Shown: in pieces, positions 1-7,396 of the stretch
Position numbering within the stretch: position 1 is the first letter of the stretch
How the letters are laid out: every line of letters starts with the position of its first letter
Assembly (NCBI GenBank): GCA_023386885.1
Contig: JAEWIX010000003.1
Coordinates: 36,615-100,614, forward strand
Length of the DNA stretch: 64,000 nt
Source of the DNA: Pseudomonadota bacterium
GTDB taxonomy: Bacteria > Pseudomonadota > Alphaproteobacteria > Rhizobiales > Xanthobacteraceae
Direction of reading: 5' to 3'
Position numbers and translations under genes: made by a program
The notes under the pieces: generated by a model
Told to the model about the DNA's origin: nothing
The model's input: only the letters and a program-made list of their open reading frames with translations
Databases searched by the model: none

Positions 1-1
1 T

Positions 2-598
2 GAAGTTCCCCAGCACGTGCTGCGGTTCTGGGAGACGCGTTTTACGCAGATCAAGCCGATGAAGCGCAGCGGGGGGCGGCGCTACTATCGCCCCGACGAT
101 GTCGATCTGCTGCGCGGCATCCGGCGGTTGCTTTACGGCGAAGGCTACACAATCCGGGGTGTGCAGCGAATCCTGAAAGAGCACGGCATCAAATCGGTTC
201 AGGGGCTGACGGAGAATGTGGCGGTCGCGGTCGGTCCGATCGAGCGGGCAGCTTCGCCAGCGGTGCGCGGCGACGCCGATCGAGACGAGGATTTCGACGA
301 CGCGAATGATAATGATGTCGAGGACGAGATCGATAACGATCTCGAAGCGGCTGGTGATGACGAGGATGCTGAGGATGCCGTGCCGCCACAGCGACGCGAG
401 CCCGCACTGTCCGTGCCCCGTCGCGCCGAGCCGGCGATGCACGTCGGCGAGGGACCTTCTGCCCGGCTGCGGGCCGAAAATCCCGCTGGAGTAAGTCAGC
501 GTGCTGAGCCTCGTCTCGACGGCGACCGGTTGCGTGCGGTGCTAGCGGAGTTGACCGCCTGCCGGCAGTTGCTCGATGGTGCCTTGAAGGACGAATAG
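2..598 (+). CDS. MerR-family transcriptional regulator, 5' end missing
   Basis: The reading frame is open from base 2, so the gene starts left of the window; the apparent GTG start at 17 is internal. The first visible residues (EVPQHVLRFWETRF) and the following GGRRYYRPDDVDLLRGIRRLL are the second half of a MerR winged helix-turn-helix, which binds DNA. After about residue 65 comes an acidic, low-complexity linker rich in Asp and Glu, then a short C-terminal helix ending in an Asp-Glu. No metal-binding cysteines are seen, so this is not a metal-sensing MerR. In related genomes a gene of this type sits between ihfA and a tRNA-Pro; the tRNA is present here. Its regulon is unknown. Confidence 0.88.
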   Translation, partial: EVPQHVLRFWETRFTQIKPMKRSGGRRYYRPDDVDLLRGIRRLLYGEGYTIRGVQRILKEHGIKSVQGLTENVAVAVGPIERAASPAVRGDADRDEDFDDANDNDVEDEIDNDLEAAGDDEDAEDAVPPQRREPALSVPRRAEPAMHVGEGPSARLRAENPAGVSQRAEPRLDGDRLRAVLAELTACRQLLDGALKDE

Positions 599-733
599 TA
601 TGCGTTAGGTGGCCGCGACATGAGATCGTGGCTCAGGGGGCATCCTGCTAAGCGTCGATGGCCTCAAATCGGTTATCCGCCTACCTTGCGCCAGGGCCGG
701 ATCGCGGCTACAGGAACGGGGCCGCAAATGGCA

Positions 734-811
734 CGGAGCGTGGCGCAGCCCGGTTAGCGCACTAGTCTGGGGGACTAGGGGTCGTGGGTTCAAATCCCGC
801 CGCTCCGACCA
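734..811 (+). tRNA. tRNA-Pro (anticodon GGG)
   Basis: Cloverleaf read by eye: acceptor CGGAGCG pairs with CGCTCCG, anticodon arm CTAGT-CTGGGGG-ACTAG gives anticodon GGG, and the T arm is GTGGG-TTCAAAT-CCCGC. The CCA end is encoded (809-811). It follows the MerR-type gene on the same strand. Confidence 0.96.
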
Positions 812-837
812 TCAAAACCCCGAAATCGGTGAGATGT

Positions 838-866
838 GAAAATGGCCCGTGCGGGTCATTTTTTGA
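838..866 (+). terminator. Intrinsic terminator after tRNA-Pro
   Basis: Stem AATGGCCC / GGGTCATT (one G-T wobble) with a GTGC loop, followed by a run of T. It lies 27 bases past the tRNA and would end its transcript. Confidence 0.7.
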
Positions 867-1046
867 TTCCGGGGCATGTCATCACCAATTGCGAACCGAA
901 TCCCGCCTGCTCGGTGGCGATACATCCGGACCATTCTGCTTCAGAAGTGGCATCTGCTGCCGTTTCGAATGCTGCCGTTTCGAAGAGCTTCGAAATGACG
1001 ACACTTCCTCACCTCAACCAGGCGAAGTGCGCGGTGTTCCATTCCA

Positions 1047-1070
1047 AGAAAATGGCCCCAAGCGGGGCCA
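1047..1070 (-). terminator. Terminator of the BA14K gene
   Basis: On the minus strand TGGCCCC-GCTT-GGGGCCA is followed by TTTTC, just past the BA14K stop codon. Confidence 0.7.
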
Positions 1071-1076
1071 AAGTTT

Positions 1077-1454
1077 CTAGGGACAGGGGTGCCGAATGCC
1101 GTCGTATCCCAAATAGGTACCCGACGCCGGATCATACGACTTGAACCGGTTCATGCAGTAAGCAACTGCGTCATTGGTGCGTGCGTTGCTGTTGGCGATC
1201 GCGCTGCCGATGATTGCGCCCGCAGCCAGGCCGCCGATTGCTGGGCCCCAGCCATAGCCATAGTGCCGATGGCGCCAATGACCTCCGTGCCAACCGTGAT
1301 GACGGTGATGGTGGCCGCGCCACTGCACGTCGATGACGTTACGATCGGCATTAGCGCCTGCTGCCGTTGCCGGCGATAGTGGGGCGGCGCCTGCTGCCGC
1401 CGTTGAGCCGATGAGAAGGGCTGCGCCGAGCGAGGCCGCAATTGCTCTCTTCAT
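1077..1454 (-). CDS. BA14K family secreted protein with glycine-zipper segment
   Basis: 125 residues. An N-terminal signal peptide (MKRAIAASLGAALLIGSTAA, cleavage near AGA/AP) directs export. A His/Gly/Trp-rich stretch (about 45-68) is followed by a Gly/Ala-rich glycine-zipper-like segment (GGLAAGAIIGSAIANS) and the C-terminal BA14K motif (CMNRFKSYDPASGTYLGYDG...C) with two cysteines. BA14K proteins were described in Brucella as immunoreactive, lectin-like envelope proteins; the role here is inferred only. The start at 1454 is chosen because GGGAG precedes it at normal distance and the signal peptide begins there; a longer frame upstream has no such features. The gene stands alone with its own terminator. 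Confidence 0.85.
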   Translation of the reverse strand: MKRAIAASLGAALLIGSTAAAGAAPLSPATAAGANADRNVIDVQWRGHHHRHHGWHGGHWRHRHYGYGWGPAIGGLAAGAIIGSAIANSNARTNDAVAYCMNRFKSYDPASGTYLGYDGIRHPCP

Positions 1455-1614
1455 GTTTTTCTCCCTCTTGCCGATGGTTGTATGAGTTAATCGAATACAA
1501 CGAGAAGAGTTCACAACATTACGGAGGTTTAATGCTTCGTGAGGAGCTGGTGATCGGCCGCGGCCTTGGATTGCCACCCTCGCGTTAGATCCAGCGGCCT
1601 ACATGGCGGACGGA

Positions 1615-1653
1615 CTAAAAAATGCCCCTGATCTCGAGGGCGAGACAGGGGCA
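1615..1653 (-). terminator. Strong intrinsic terminator, minus strand
   Basis: Stem TGCCCCTG (1623-1630) pairs with CAGGGGCA (1646-1653) and an inner stem TCTCG/CGAGA extends it. Read on the minus strand, the stem is followed by six T (1617-1622). No convincing gene ends here, which leaves its upstream transcript unexplained. Confidence 0.6.
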
Positions 1654-1654
1654 G

Positions 1655-1867
1655 GCTGCTCAAAGAAGTCCGCCGGCTCAGACGAGTGGCGGATGACGGC
1701 AAAGTACAAGGCGCGCTGGCCAATATCATTGGGACATTCTGCCCCTGCGACAGAACGCATCAGGGCCGCGATATCGCGGAGCGGCAATAAGCGGCCGCGC
1801 CGGACGGCCGTTTCGCGGTCGAGATTGGGCGATGGGCCGCGGCGGGACGGCAACTCCACCAAACGAA
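1655..1867 (-). ncRNA. Possible small RNA or unannotated transcript between two minus-strand terminators
   Basis: This stretch lies between two intrinsic terminators that both face the minus strand (stems at 1868-1895 and 1623-1653). The two overlapping reading frames across it (1599-1934 minus, 1603-1917 plus) have no ribosome-binding site, no recognisable domain, and run through the terminator hairpins. A non-coding transcript is one explanation for the second terminator; a decayed gene is another. No promoter was recognised. Confidence 0.25.
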
Positions 1868-1895
1868 AAAGTCCCGCCATTTCTGGCGGGACTTT
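1863..1895 (-). terminator. Intrinsic terminator, probably of the helix-turn-helix gene
   Basis: Perfect 11-bp stem AAAGTCCCGCC / GGCGGGACTTT (1868-1878 and 1885-1895). On the minus strand it is followed by a T run (1865-1870 region), about 75 bases past the stop codon of the regulator at 1972-2271. Confidence 0.65.
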
Positions 1896-1971
1896 GCAGC
1901 AGTCAGTACATCCGTGATCTGCCGCGTCGCTCATTGGATGAGCGATATAGGATCAATGAATTGCAGTACCC

Positions 1972-2271
1972 TCATGGGACGCGGTCGTTCGCAACGATGC
2001 CGCCTTCACATTCGAGACGCGCGATCTGCTCCGCCTCGACATTGTTGAACTTCAGTCGCACGCCGTAACCGCTGCCGTTCTCCGGGATGAAAATTGCCCC
2101 GAGCTCTTCCAGTGCGTTCCTGATTTCTTCAATCTCGTATGCTTCAGGACGCCCCGCAGTATTTTCAAAGCGTTCAATGACGCTGACGTCGACGCCTGAA
2201 CGTCTCGCAAGCATCGGGCGCGAAATTTCAACGAGCGCACGGGCCGCGCGACACTGCGATCCAGTAATCAT
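1972..2271 (-). CDS. Small helix-turn-helix (XRE-like) transcriptional regulator
   Basis: 99 residues. The N-terminal half (GSQCRAARALVEISRPMLARRSGVDVSVIERFE) matches the Cro/C1-type helix-turn-helix pattern: a first helix with QCRAARAL, then LARRSGVDVSVIERFE as the turn and recognition helix. The C-terminal half (IRNALEELGAIFIPENGSGYGVRLK) has the FIPENGxGxGVRL tail seen in many small rhizobial XRE-type regulators. Start at 2271 is supported by GGAGA upstream; the longer frame to 2409 overlaps another small gene. Target unknown. It may form a unit with the small membrane protein just upstream (17-base gap). Confidence 0.8.
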   Translation of the reverse strand: MITGSQCRAARALVEISRPMLARRSGVDVSVIERFENTAGRPEAYEIEEIRNALEELGAIFIPENGSGYGVRLKFNNVEAEQIARLECEGGIVANDRVP

Positions 2272-2287
2272 CGATTCATCTCCTATC

Positions 2288-2422
2288 CTAGTAATACCTC
2301 GCGTCTCTGCGGTTGTGAGAGGTGCAGCGGATCGGCTTCGGACTCCGGACGCCATCAGGATCCATGAACCAGATAAATGCCACCCAGGCCAGAAGCATCG
2401 CGCCAACACTGATCAGCATCAT
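2288..2422 (-). CDS. Small single-span membrane protein
   Basis: 44 residues beginning MMLISVGAMLLAWVAFIWFM, which is a single hydrophobic helix, followed by a short polar tail. GAGG lies about eight bases before the first ATG. It is on the same strand as, and 16 bases ahead of, the helix-turn-helix gene, so the two may be co-transcribed. No family recognised. Small size makes the call uncertain. Confidence 0.45.
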   Translation of the reverse strand: MMLISVGAMLLAWVAFIWFMDPDGVRSPKPIRCTSHNRRDARYY

Positions 2423-2743
2423 TTGTAAACCTCGCACCATCTTGGCCGCGCCGATGCCATTCAAGCATCGAAGCAGCGATTGTGTTTCTGTCGGAACGTG
2501 AAGTCGGCTCTGTATCATCGACAGGTCGAAGTATCGTCGACACGTCGAACGTCGTCATCGAAAATGAATATGACATTGTCAGAGCATGGCCACTATCTAG
2601 TAACAAATACTGACGTTTCAACCGGCTGCGACATTGTGCGACCTTCGGTAATGCCGATTCGGGCGAGGTTTCTGCTATTTCCCCGGAACACGCCGCGATG
2701 GCACTCGTTCTCATCCATAGTGGAAACGATATCGAGAATTGCA

Positions 2744-3013
2744 ATGGCGGCACAAATTGGAATCCCGGCGGATGCGAGTACAGAGCAACTTCATATCGTT
2801 ATCGGCGCGCTCTATCTGAGCTTGGCCCATGCGATGGAGCATATCGCGAAGTCGGAAAACCTGTCGTCGACGGTCGCGTTCAAGGATCAGCTGCTAACAG
2901 CCCTCAAAAGCGGTGATATCGATATGTCGTTGCTTGACGATGCAAAGACGTTCGATCTCGTCATCTCGATCGTCGAGAGTGCGTTGCAATTGACCGCTGG
3001 CAGCGGAAAGTAA
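2744..3013 (+). CDS. Hypothetical protein, helical, 89 residues
   Basis: Begins MAAQIGIPADASTEQLHIVIGALYLSLAHAMEHI and looks wholly alpha-helical and soluble. The upstream part of the longer frame (from 2480) has a composition unlike a protein, so the start at 2744 is preferred, although its ribosome-binding site is weak (CGAGAA). It meets the minus-strand gene at 3019 tail to tail with a 5-base gap. No family or function recognised. Confidence 0.6.
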   Translation: MAAQIGIPADASTEQLHIVIGALYLSLAHAMEHIAKSENLSSTVAFKDQLLTALKSGDIDMSLLDDAKTFDLVISIVESALQLTAGSGK

Positions 3014-3018
3014 CGCTG

Positions 3019-3219
3019 TTATTTCGGCTGCTTCAGTTCCGAAGAGCCGATCCATCGATTCATCTCAGCAGCCCTGTCCGCCTGATTAGCCTTTGCGAGT
3101 GCGGCCGCTTTATCATCTCTCGATGACATCATCTCTGCCCGCTCTCGCATAAGTCTGGCGAACACCGCGAGGCGTTCCGTCAAAGATTCCGTTTGTTTGA
3201 AACGTCGCCGTTTGAACAT
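3019..3219 (-). CDS. Hypothetical small basic protein
   Basis: 66 residues, rich in Arg, Lys, Glu and Ala (MFKRRRFKQTESLTERLAVFARLMRERAEMM), predicted as helix, possibly a coiled coil. The start is backed by a strong AAGGAG seven to eight bases upstream. It has no signal or membrane segment. Function unknown. Confidence 0.65.
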   Translation of the reverse strand: MFKRRRFKQTESLTERLAVFARLMRERAEMMSSRDDKAAALAKANQADRAAEMNRWIGSSELKQPK

Positions 3220-3535
3220 GGCGCGCTCCTTTCCGTGAGAGGAAGGCGGGAGCGCAAAGAGGCGTTCTCATCACCGATGAATGCCGAGGGCCGAGCGATG
3301 ATCTTGTTCAACACCCGGGAATGGGCGAAGTTCCGGCATGCTTCTAGATAAGGTTTGAGATCAGTTCAGACGTCACCGTTGAGCAAGTATCAAATATCCG
3401 CTCTGGTCAGCTGCGCGATGCAACTTGCCACGATATTGCCTCGGGAACGACGTGCTGACCGTCAAATTCGTAGGAACGGCGTCATTGCTCTCTCGTTGTC
3501 TGCCGTGGGGCGACCCAACGGACAGGAGAGATTGT
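3220..3535. other. Intergenic stretch between divergent small genes
   Basis: About 316 bases separating the minus-strand gene at 3019 from the DUF1236 gene. It should hold both promoters. No clear -35/-10 pair, repeat or strong hairpin was seen. Confidence 0.4.
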
Positions 3536-4252
3536 ATGCGAAATCGACTTATGACATCGGTAGCGATATTGACGATCCTTACAGGGTCGAGTGCCGCTTT
3601 CGCACAGGGCGCTGGAACAAAGGACTCGCCATCGGCAGGAAGCGCAACGCAGCATTCGCCTTCGACGGCGCCTCAATCCGGATCGAGCGCGTCACCGCAG
3701 ATGAACAGGAGCCAACCTTCGGACAGTAATGGATCCGCAGTTCGGCAAGAGTCCACACAATCCGGCGAGAGTGGAAGAGGAGCGCGACAGAACGCGCAGG
3801 ACTCTCGTCCTGAAGGTTCGAGGCGTCAGCACTCCTCCGATCACGATTCAAAAAGCGACCGGATGAAGAGCTCCGATTCCGATAGTCAGAAGAAAAAGGA
3901 CAATATGAATGCGGAGCGCCGCGGCAACGAAACAGGCCGTGATACGCAGCGCTCGGAAACGCGTTCCCATACAACGACGGGACAAGCTGGCGCAGGTGCG
4001 AAGCTTTCGACCGAGCAACGCACGAAGATCACAAGCGTAATTCGCGAGCAGCGCGTTCAGCCTGAAACGAACGTCAACTTCAATATCTCAGTCGGCACCC
4101 GTGTTCCGAGGAGCGTGCATTTCCATCCGCTCCCGGCAGAAATCATAACGGTCTATCCCGACTGGCGCGGGTACGAGTTTTTCCTCGTGCGAGGGGAAAT
4201 CATTGTGGTGAATCCTCGCACGTTCGAAATCGTGGCGGTCCTTGAGGTGTGA
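3536..4252 (+). CDS. DUF1236 domain-containing secreted protein
   Basis: 238 residues. Signal peptide MRNRLMTSVAILTILTGSSAAFAQ, then about 120 residues of Ser/Gln/Asn/Arg-rich low complexity, then a C-terminal DUF1236 domain (about 165-238: LSTEQRTKITSVIREQRV, then VPRSVHFHPLPAEIITVYPDWRGYEFFLVRGEIIVVNPRTFEIVAVLEV). DUF1236 proteins are periplasmic or envelope proteins of Rhizobiales with no proven function. The start at 3536 fits the signal peptide and an AGGAGAG ribosome-binding site. A strong hairpin follows. Confidence 0.85.
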   Translation: MRNRLMTSVAILTILTGSSAAFAQGAGTKDSPSAGSATQHSPSTAPQSGSSASPQMNRSQPSDSNGSAVRQESTQSGESGRGARQNAQDSRPEGSRRQHSSDHDSKSDRMKSSDSDSQKKKDNMNAERRGNETGRDTQRSETRSHTTTGQAGAGAKLSTEQRTKITSVIREQRVQPETNVNFNISVGTRVPRSVHFHPLPAEIITVYPDWRGYEFFLVRGEIIVVNPRTFEIVAVLEV

Positions 4253-4258
4253 GGCCAG

Positions 4259-4289
4259 AATGGCCCGACAGGGCGTCTGTCGGGCCATT
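4259..4289 (+). terminator. Hairpin downstream of the DUF1236 gene
   Basis: Perfect 13-bp stem AATGGCCCGACAG / CTGTCGGGCCATT with a 5-base loop, seven bases after the stop codon. The T run is weak, so termination may be partial. Confidence 0.6.
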
Positions 4290-4547
4290 GTAGTTCGTCG
4301 GTACCAATGGATTTTCGGCGGGCTCGAATCTATCGGCCACCACGTTTGTTAGCTCGCTCGTGGTACTGCTCGCTTCGAGGTCGTTCAGGCGAGGTTTTCT
4401 CGTTGAAGAGTGGTCGTTGCCGCGCGGTTGATTGCAGGGGCAAGGCCTCAACTCGAAGTACCTTCCGTTTTCGTGCGGCTCGGTCGAGCCGATCGGGGAA
4501 CGATAACTCCCGCGCAGGATTTCCTTTCTCAGAACGGGAGAGAAGCG

Positions 4548-4792
4548 ATGGAATCCGGTTATCCGCGGCCGCCTTATCCAGCCCAGCAACAGCCGATGCC
4601 CGGCGACACGGCAAGTATGGATCCGATACCGGATCACGGAGAGACGACCACAAAGGTTCGAGTCGGCCTGCCGGGAAGCGCGCCGGACAGCCGGCGGAGC
4701 TTGCAACGACGTACGTCATGCTTGCCGATCCGCTCTCCAGCTACGTCTCGGGCGCGACAGTCGCCGTGACCGGAGGCCGGCCGTTCCTTTAA
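4548..4792 (+). pseudogene. Short-chain dehydrogenase relic: N- and C-termini joined, middle deleted, one frameshift
   Basis: The ATG at 4548 (GGGAGAG upstream) starts MESGYPRPPYPAQQQPMPGD, then DTASMDPIPDHGET, the N-terminal signature of the roughly 285-residue YghA-like SDR oxidoreductases. Near 4646-4650 the frame shifts by one base; in the next frame HKGSSRPAGKRA continues the N-terminal region. Near 4684 it jumps straight to GQPAELATTYVMLADPLSS and YVSGATVAVTGGRPFL, the exact C-terminal end of the same family, stopping at 4792. About 200 residues, including the nucleotide-binding GxxxGxG and the Ser-Tyr-Lys catalytic core, are missing. It cannot encode an active enzyme. Confidence 0.85.
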
Positions 4793-4805
4793 GGAGTGAA
4801 ACGCG

Positions 4806-4988
4806 ATGAGTGTAAGTCATAAGGGAAGCGGGCAGTTGGGCGATACCAAGCCACGCCTGAGCGAGGACGATATTCAACGGGAGGAATTTGGTCCGCGAGG
4901 CGTTCCCGGCCAGCCCGATCCCGCCCGCATGGTGCCGCAGCAGGAAAAGAACATTCCGAAGAACGTTGATCCCGGGCATACGGCCTAG
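4806..4988 (+). CDS. Hypothetical small acidic protein
   Basis: 60 residues, hydrophilic and rich in Gly, Pro, Asp and Glu (DTKPRLSEDDIQREEFGPRG), probably disordered. AAGGAG lies at ideal distance before the ATG. It begins 13 bases after the SDR relic and is followed 23 bases later by another small gene, so they may share a transcript. No family recognised. Confidence 0.62.
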   Translation: MSVSHKGSGQLGDTKPRLSEDDIQREEFGPRGVPGQPDPARMVPQQEKNIPKNVDPGHTA

Positions 4989-5011
4989 GCAACGAGAAAG
5001 ACGGAGGACAT

Positions 5012-5221
5012 ATGGGTCTGGCCAGCTATGCGATTACTCCGATTGCCGGGAAGTGGGGCGTTCTCCATGACGGCGAAGTGGAAGGTGATTACGTCACGAA
5101 GGAAGCCGCGTTCGAGGCGGCTGTCGCCGCCGCTTCGCTTGCGATCCGTGAAGGTCACGAGGTGCACGTCAGCGCGCCCGGAGTCACGCCGGACAATCCG
5201 GCGACCACCACAGCCCGATGA
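5012..5221 (+). CDS. Hypothetical small protein, DUF2188-like
   Basis: 69 residues. The layout ITPIAGKWGVLHDGEVEGDYVTKEAAFEAAVAAASLAIREGHEVHVSAPG (a beta hairpin, a helix that starts with TKEAAFEAA, then a last strand) resembles small DUF2188-type proteins that follow a W-x-V pattern. CGGAGG precedes the ATG. Function unknown. Confidence 0.75.
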   Translation: MGLASYAITPIAGKWGVLHDGEVEGDYVTKEAAFEAAVAAASLAIREGHEVHVSAPGVTPDNPATTTAR

Positions 5222-5447
5222 CTTTGGAAATCAGGACCGTCGTTATGAGCGCTTCAGGGCCCACCTGAGATGCCATGCGCTGATCGCCACGAGAATCCAT
5301 GCGATGCTCGCTGCCGACCGCAGCGGCCGCCCCGTAAAACAACGTCACAAGGAAAGTGGCGGCAATTCCTGTCATCGCGATGCTGCCCAGGGCCGCGCTC
5401 GCGGCATTGAGTACCGCGGCTTCCCGGCCGCGCCGCGTGCCCCTCAT
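5184..5447 (-). CDS. Possible small membrane protein
   Basis: 87 residues from the ATG at 5447: a basic start (MRGTRRGRE), a hydrophobic helix (ALGSIAMTGIAATFLVTLFYGA) and a polar tail with a second mildly hydrophobic stretch. It overlaps the 3' end of the plus-strand gene at 5012-5221 by 38 bases, tail to tail. The ribosome-binding site is weak. It is listed because the helix looks real; it may be spurious. Confidence 0.38.
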   Translation of the reverse strand: MRGTRRGREAAVLNAASAALGSIAMTGIAATFLVTLFYGAAAAVGSEHRMDSRGDQRMASQVGPEALITTVLISKVIGLWWSPDCPA

Positions 5448-5569
5448 TCCCGTTGCCGGGGCGTCCCACGGTGTGAGCGTTGCGCCAAACCTGACATGCC
5501 TTGAAGTTGCGCCAGAGCAATATGCGGCATACGCGGACGTGTACCCTGGGTGCACCATGGAGGTGCGAA

Positions 5570-5986
5570 ATGGGTGTCGCGGAAATCTGGGAAAAATGGA
5601 AAGTCCGTCGCGCGCTCGCGAACGAATTGAGTTCGCTTGATATGACCCAGCGCGAAGAACTGGCACGCGATGTCTGCGTGTCGGAGGAGGCTTTTGAGCG
5701 CCTCTATGTGGCGGACCCTCGGACAGATCAGCTTGAGCAATTGATGTGCGTCCTCGCGCTGGATGCAGCGACGACCGAGATCGAAAATCCGGGCGCCGTC
5801 ACGCGCGACATGAGTCTTGTGTGTTCCGGCTGTCTGATGATCAATCGTTGTCGGCGTGAGCTTGAGGCTGGTTCGGCCAAGCAGAACTACAACGAATACT
5901 GCCCCAACGCGCTGACGCTCAATGCGCTGCTCGAAACGCAGACCCTGTCGAGGCTGACGGCGCGCAATCGGGACCGGCACTACTGA
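5570..5986 (+). CDS. DUF6455 family protein
   Basis: 138 residues. The N-terminal part (MGVAEIWEKWKVRRALANEL) is followed by a helical region and a cysteine-bearing C-terminal part (LVCSGCLMINRCRRELEAG, then YNEYCPNALTLNALLETQ) with the C-x2-C-x5-C and later Cys spacing typical of DUF6455. Such proteins are small and of unknown role; the cysteines could bind metal. GGAGGT seven bases before the ATG at 5570 decides the start over the longer frame from 5501. Confidence 0.8.
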   Translation: MGVAEIWEKWKVRRALANELSSLDMTQREELARDVCVSEEAFERLYVADPRTDQLEQLMCVLALDAATTEIENPGAVTRDMSLVCSGCLMINRCRRELEAGSAKQNYNEYCPNALTLNALLETQTLSRLTARNRDRHY

Positions 5987-6060
5987 TGGTGTTTGCCGGG
6001 CGACATAGTCGCGTCCGAGCGAAACGGTTGCTCCTGTTCGTATGAGACGAGGGTATCGCG

Positions 6061-6300
6061 ATGCGCAGCAATTCCCACCACCATGTTGATCCGATAGATG
6101 ATGCCGAACGGGTCTATCTCGAATCGCTGATCCGCGATCATTTCGAACAATGTCATCCGGACGACGGTCTGGATGACATGAAGCGCAGGTCGGCCTTCAG
6201 CAAAGAAGACAGGGGTTTGCTGCGCGACTGGATGTCGGTCGCGACAGCACGCGCAGCCGCACGTCAGAACGCTCCGCGATTTTTGATCGCCGCAGAATAA
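6061..6300 (+). CDS. Hypothetical protein, 79 residues
   Basis: Hydrophilic helical protein (VDPIDDAERVYLESLIRDHFEQCHPDDGLDDM...). There is no signal or membrane segment. A GAGG lies a few bases upstream of the ATG. It follows the DUF6455 gene by 74 bases on the same strand. No family recognised. Confidence 0.65.
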   Translation: MRSNSHHHVDPIDDAERVYLESLIRDHFEQCHPDDGLDDMKRRSAFSKEDRGLLRDWMSVATARAAARQNAPRFLIAAE

Positions 6301-6481
6301 GGTGGCACGGCATCGAGCGGAAGCAGGCGCAAATCCTGTCATTTCGACCATTGCGAAACACGACAAATCAATGCCACTCTGGGCGACGGCGGATGGCATC
6401 GGACCGTTCGTCGGTTCGATGCGCGGACCCTGTTCTTTCGCTACGGCTACGAACGACCGCGATGCTTGGAGTTGGTAACGG

Positions 6482-7396
6482 ATGAAAGTCGCGGTGATGG
6501 GCGCCGGCGCGGTCGGCTGCTATTTCGGAGCCATGCTGGCTCGGCACGGGCATGATGTCGTCTTGATCGGGCGGCCTCAGCATGTCGAGGCGATTCGCAA
6601 CAATGGCGGCGTGAAGCTGGACAGCAAAGTCTTCACTGGCGTGATCCCGATCGGAGCAGCCACGGAGCCCGCGGGCGTGCAAGGCGCCGACGTGGTGCTG
6701 TTCTGTGTGAAGTCCGGCGATACCGAATCCGCCGGCCGCTCGATGGCGCCCTTTCTGAAGGACTCGGCGACGATCCTGTCGTTGCAGAACGGCGTCGATA
6801 ACCCCGATCGGCTGCAGCCGCTTTTGCGGCAGTCCGTGGTGCCGGCGGCGGTTTACGTTGCGACAGAAATGGGCGGACCGGGGCACGTCATTCACCATGG
6901 GCGGGGCGATCTGGTGATCGGCGCGTCCGCCGCGAGCGAGAGCATCGCTGCTCAATTGAGCGCCGCCGCCATCCCGACCAAGGTTTCGGACCGCGTCATT
7001 GATCAACTCTGGGCCAAGCTGGTGATCAATTGCGCCTACAATGCGCTGTCGGCGGTCGCGCAACTGCCGTATGGCCGGTTGTTCGATGTCAATAGTGTGC
7101 GCGAGGTGATGCGCAACGTGGTCGAGGAGTGCGCTGCCATTGCGGATGCGCTCGGCGTTGCGTTGCCTAACGACATGTATGCGTCTGTTGTCGCATTGGT
7201 GAGCGCGATGCCGAGCCAGTATTCGTCCACGGCGCAGGACGTCGCGCGCAGGCGGCCGAGCGAGATCGATTTTCTCAATGGCTATGTGGTGCGTAAAGGT
7301 ACGGAGTTGAACATTCCGACCCCGGTGAATCTCACCTTGCACAGCATGGTAAAGCTGAAAGAATTGACGCAGGCGAAAGGCGAGGGACGCGCATGA
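6482..7396 (+). CDS. Ketopantoate reductase-family oxidoreductase (PanE/ApbA type)
   Basis: 304 residues. The Rossmann motif MKVAVMGAGAVGCYFGAMLARHGHDVVLIGR at the N-terminus binds NADPH; ILSLQNGVDN and DQLWAKLVINCAYNALSA are the hallmark substrate-domain segments with the conserved Lys and Asn. PanE reduces 2-dehydropantoate to pantoate in CoA synthesis, but this group also contains paralogues acting on other 2-oxoacids. The overlap by four bases (ATGA) with the SDR that follows suggests translational coupling and a catabolic rather than CoA-biosynthetic role. Hence no gene symbol is given. Confidence 0.88.
   Translation: MKVAVMGAGAVGCYFGAMLARHGHDVVLIGRPQHVEAIRNNGGVKLDSKVFTGVIPIGAATEPAGVQGADVVLFCVKSGDTESAGRSMAPFLKDSATILSLQNGVDNPDRLQPLLRQSVVPAAVYVATEMGGPGHVIHHGRGDLVIGASAASESIAAQLSAAAIPTKVSDRVIDQLWAKLVINCAYNALSAVAQLPYGRLFDVNSVREVMRNVVEECAAIADALGVALPNDMYASVVALVSAMPSQYSSTAQDVARRRPSEIDFLNGYVVRKGTELNIPTPVNLTLHSMVKLKELTQAKGEGRA

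Noticed and set aside
784..1144. Two overlapping plus-strand frames after tRNA-Pro
   Set aside because: They start inside the tRNA or its terminator and show no protein-like features.
1599..1934. A 111-codon minus-strand frame, and the opposing plus-strand frame 1603-1917
   Set aside because: No ribosome-binding site, no known domain, and both cross two strong terminator hairpins.
4307..4792. A 161-codon frame that could be called an intact gene
   Set aside because: Only its last 45 or so residues are protein-like; they are the remains of the SDR relic, and the first 110 are Arg/Ser-rich noise.
734..6300. An integrated element using tRNA-Pro as attachment site
   Set aside because: No integrase gene and no second copy of the tRNA 3' end was seen.
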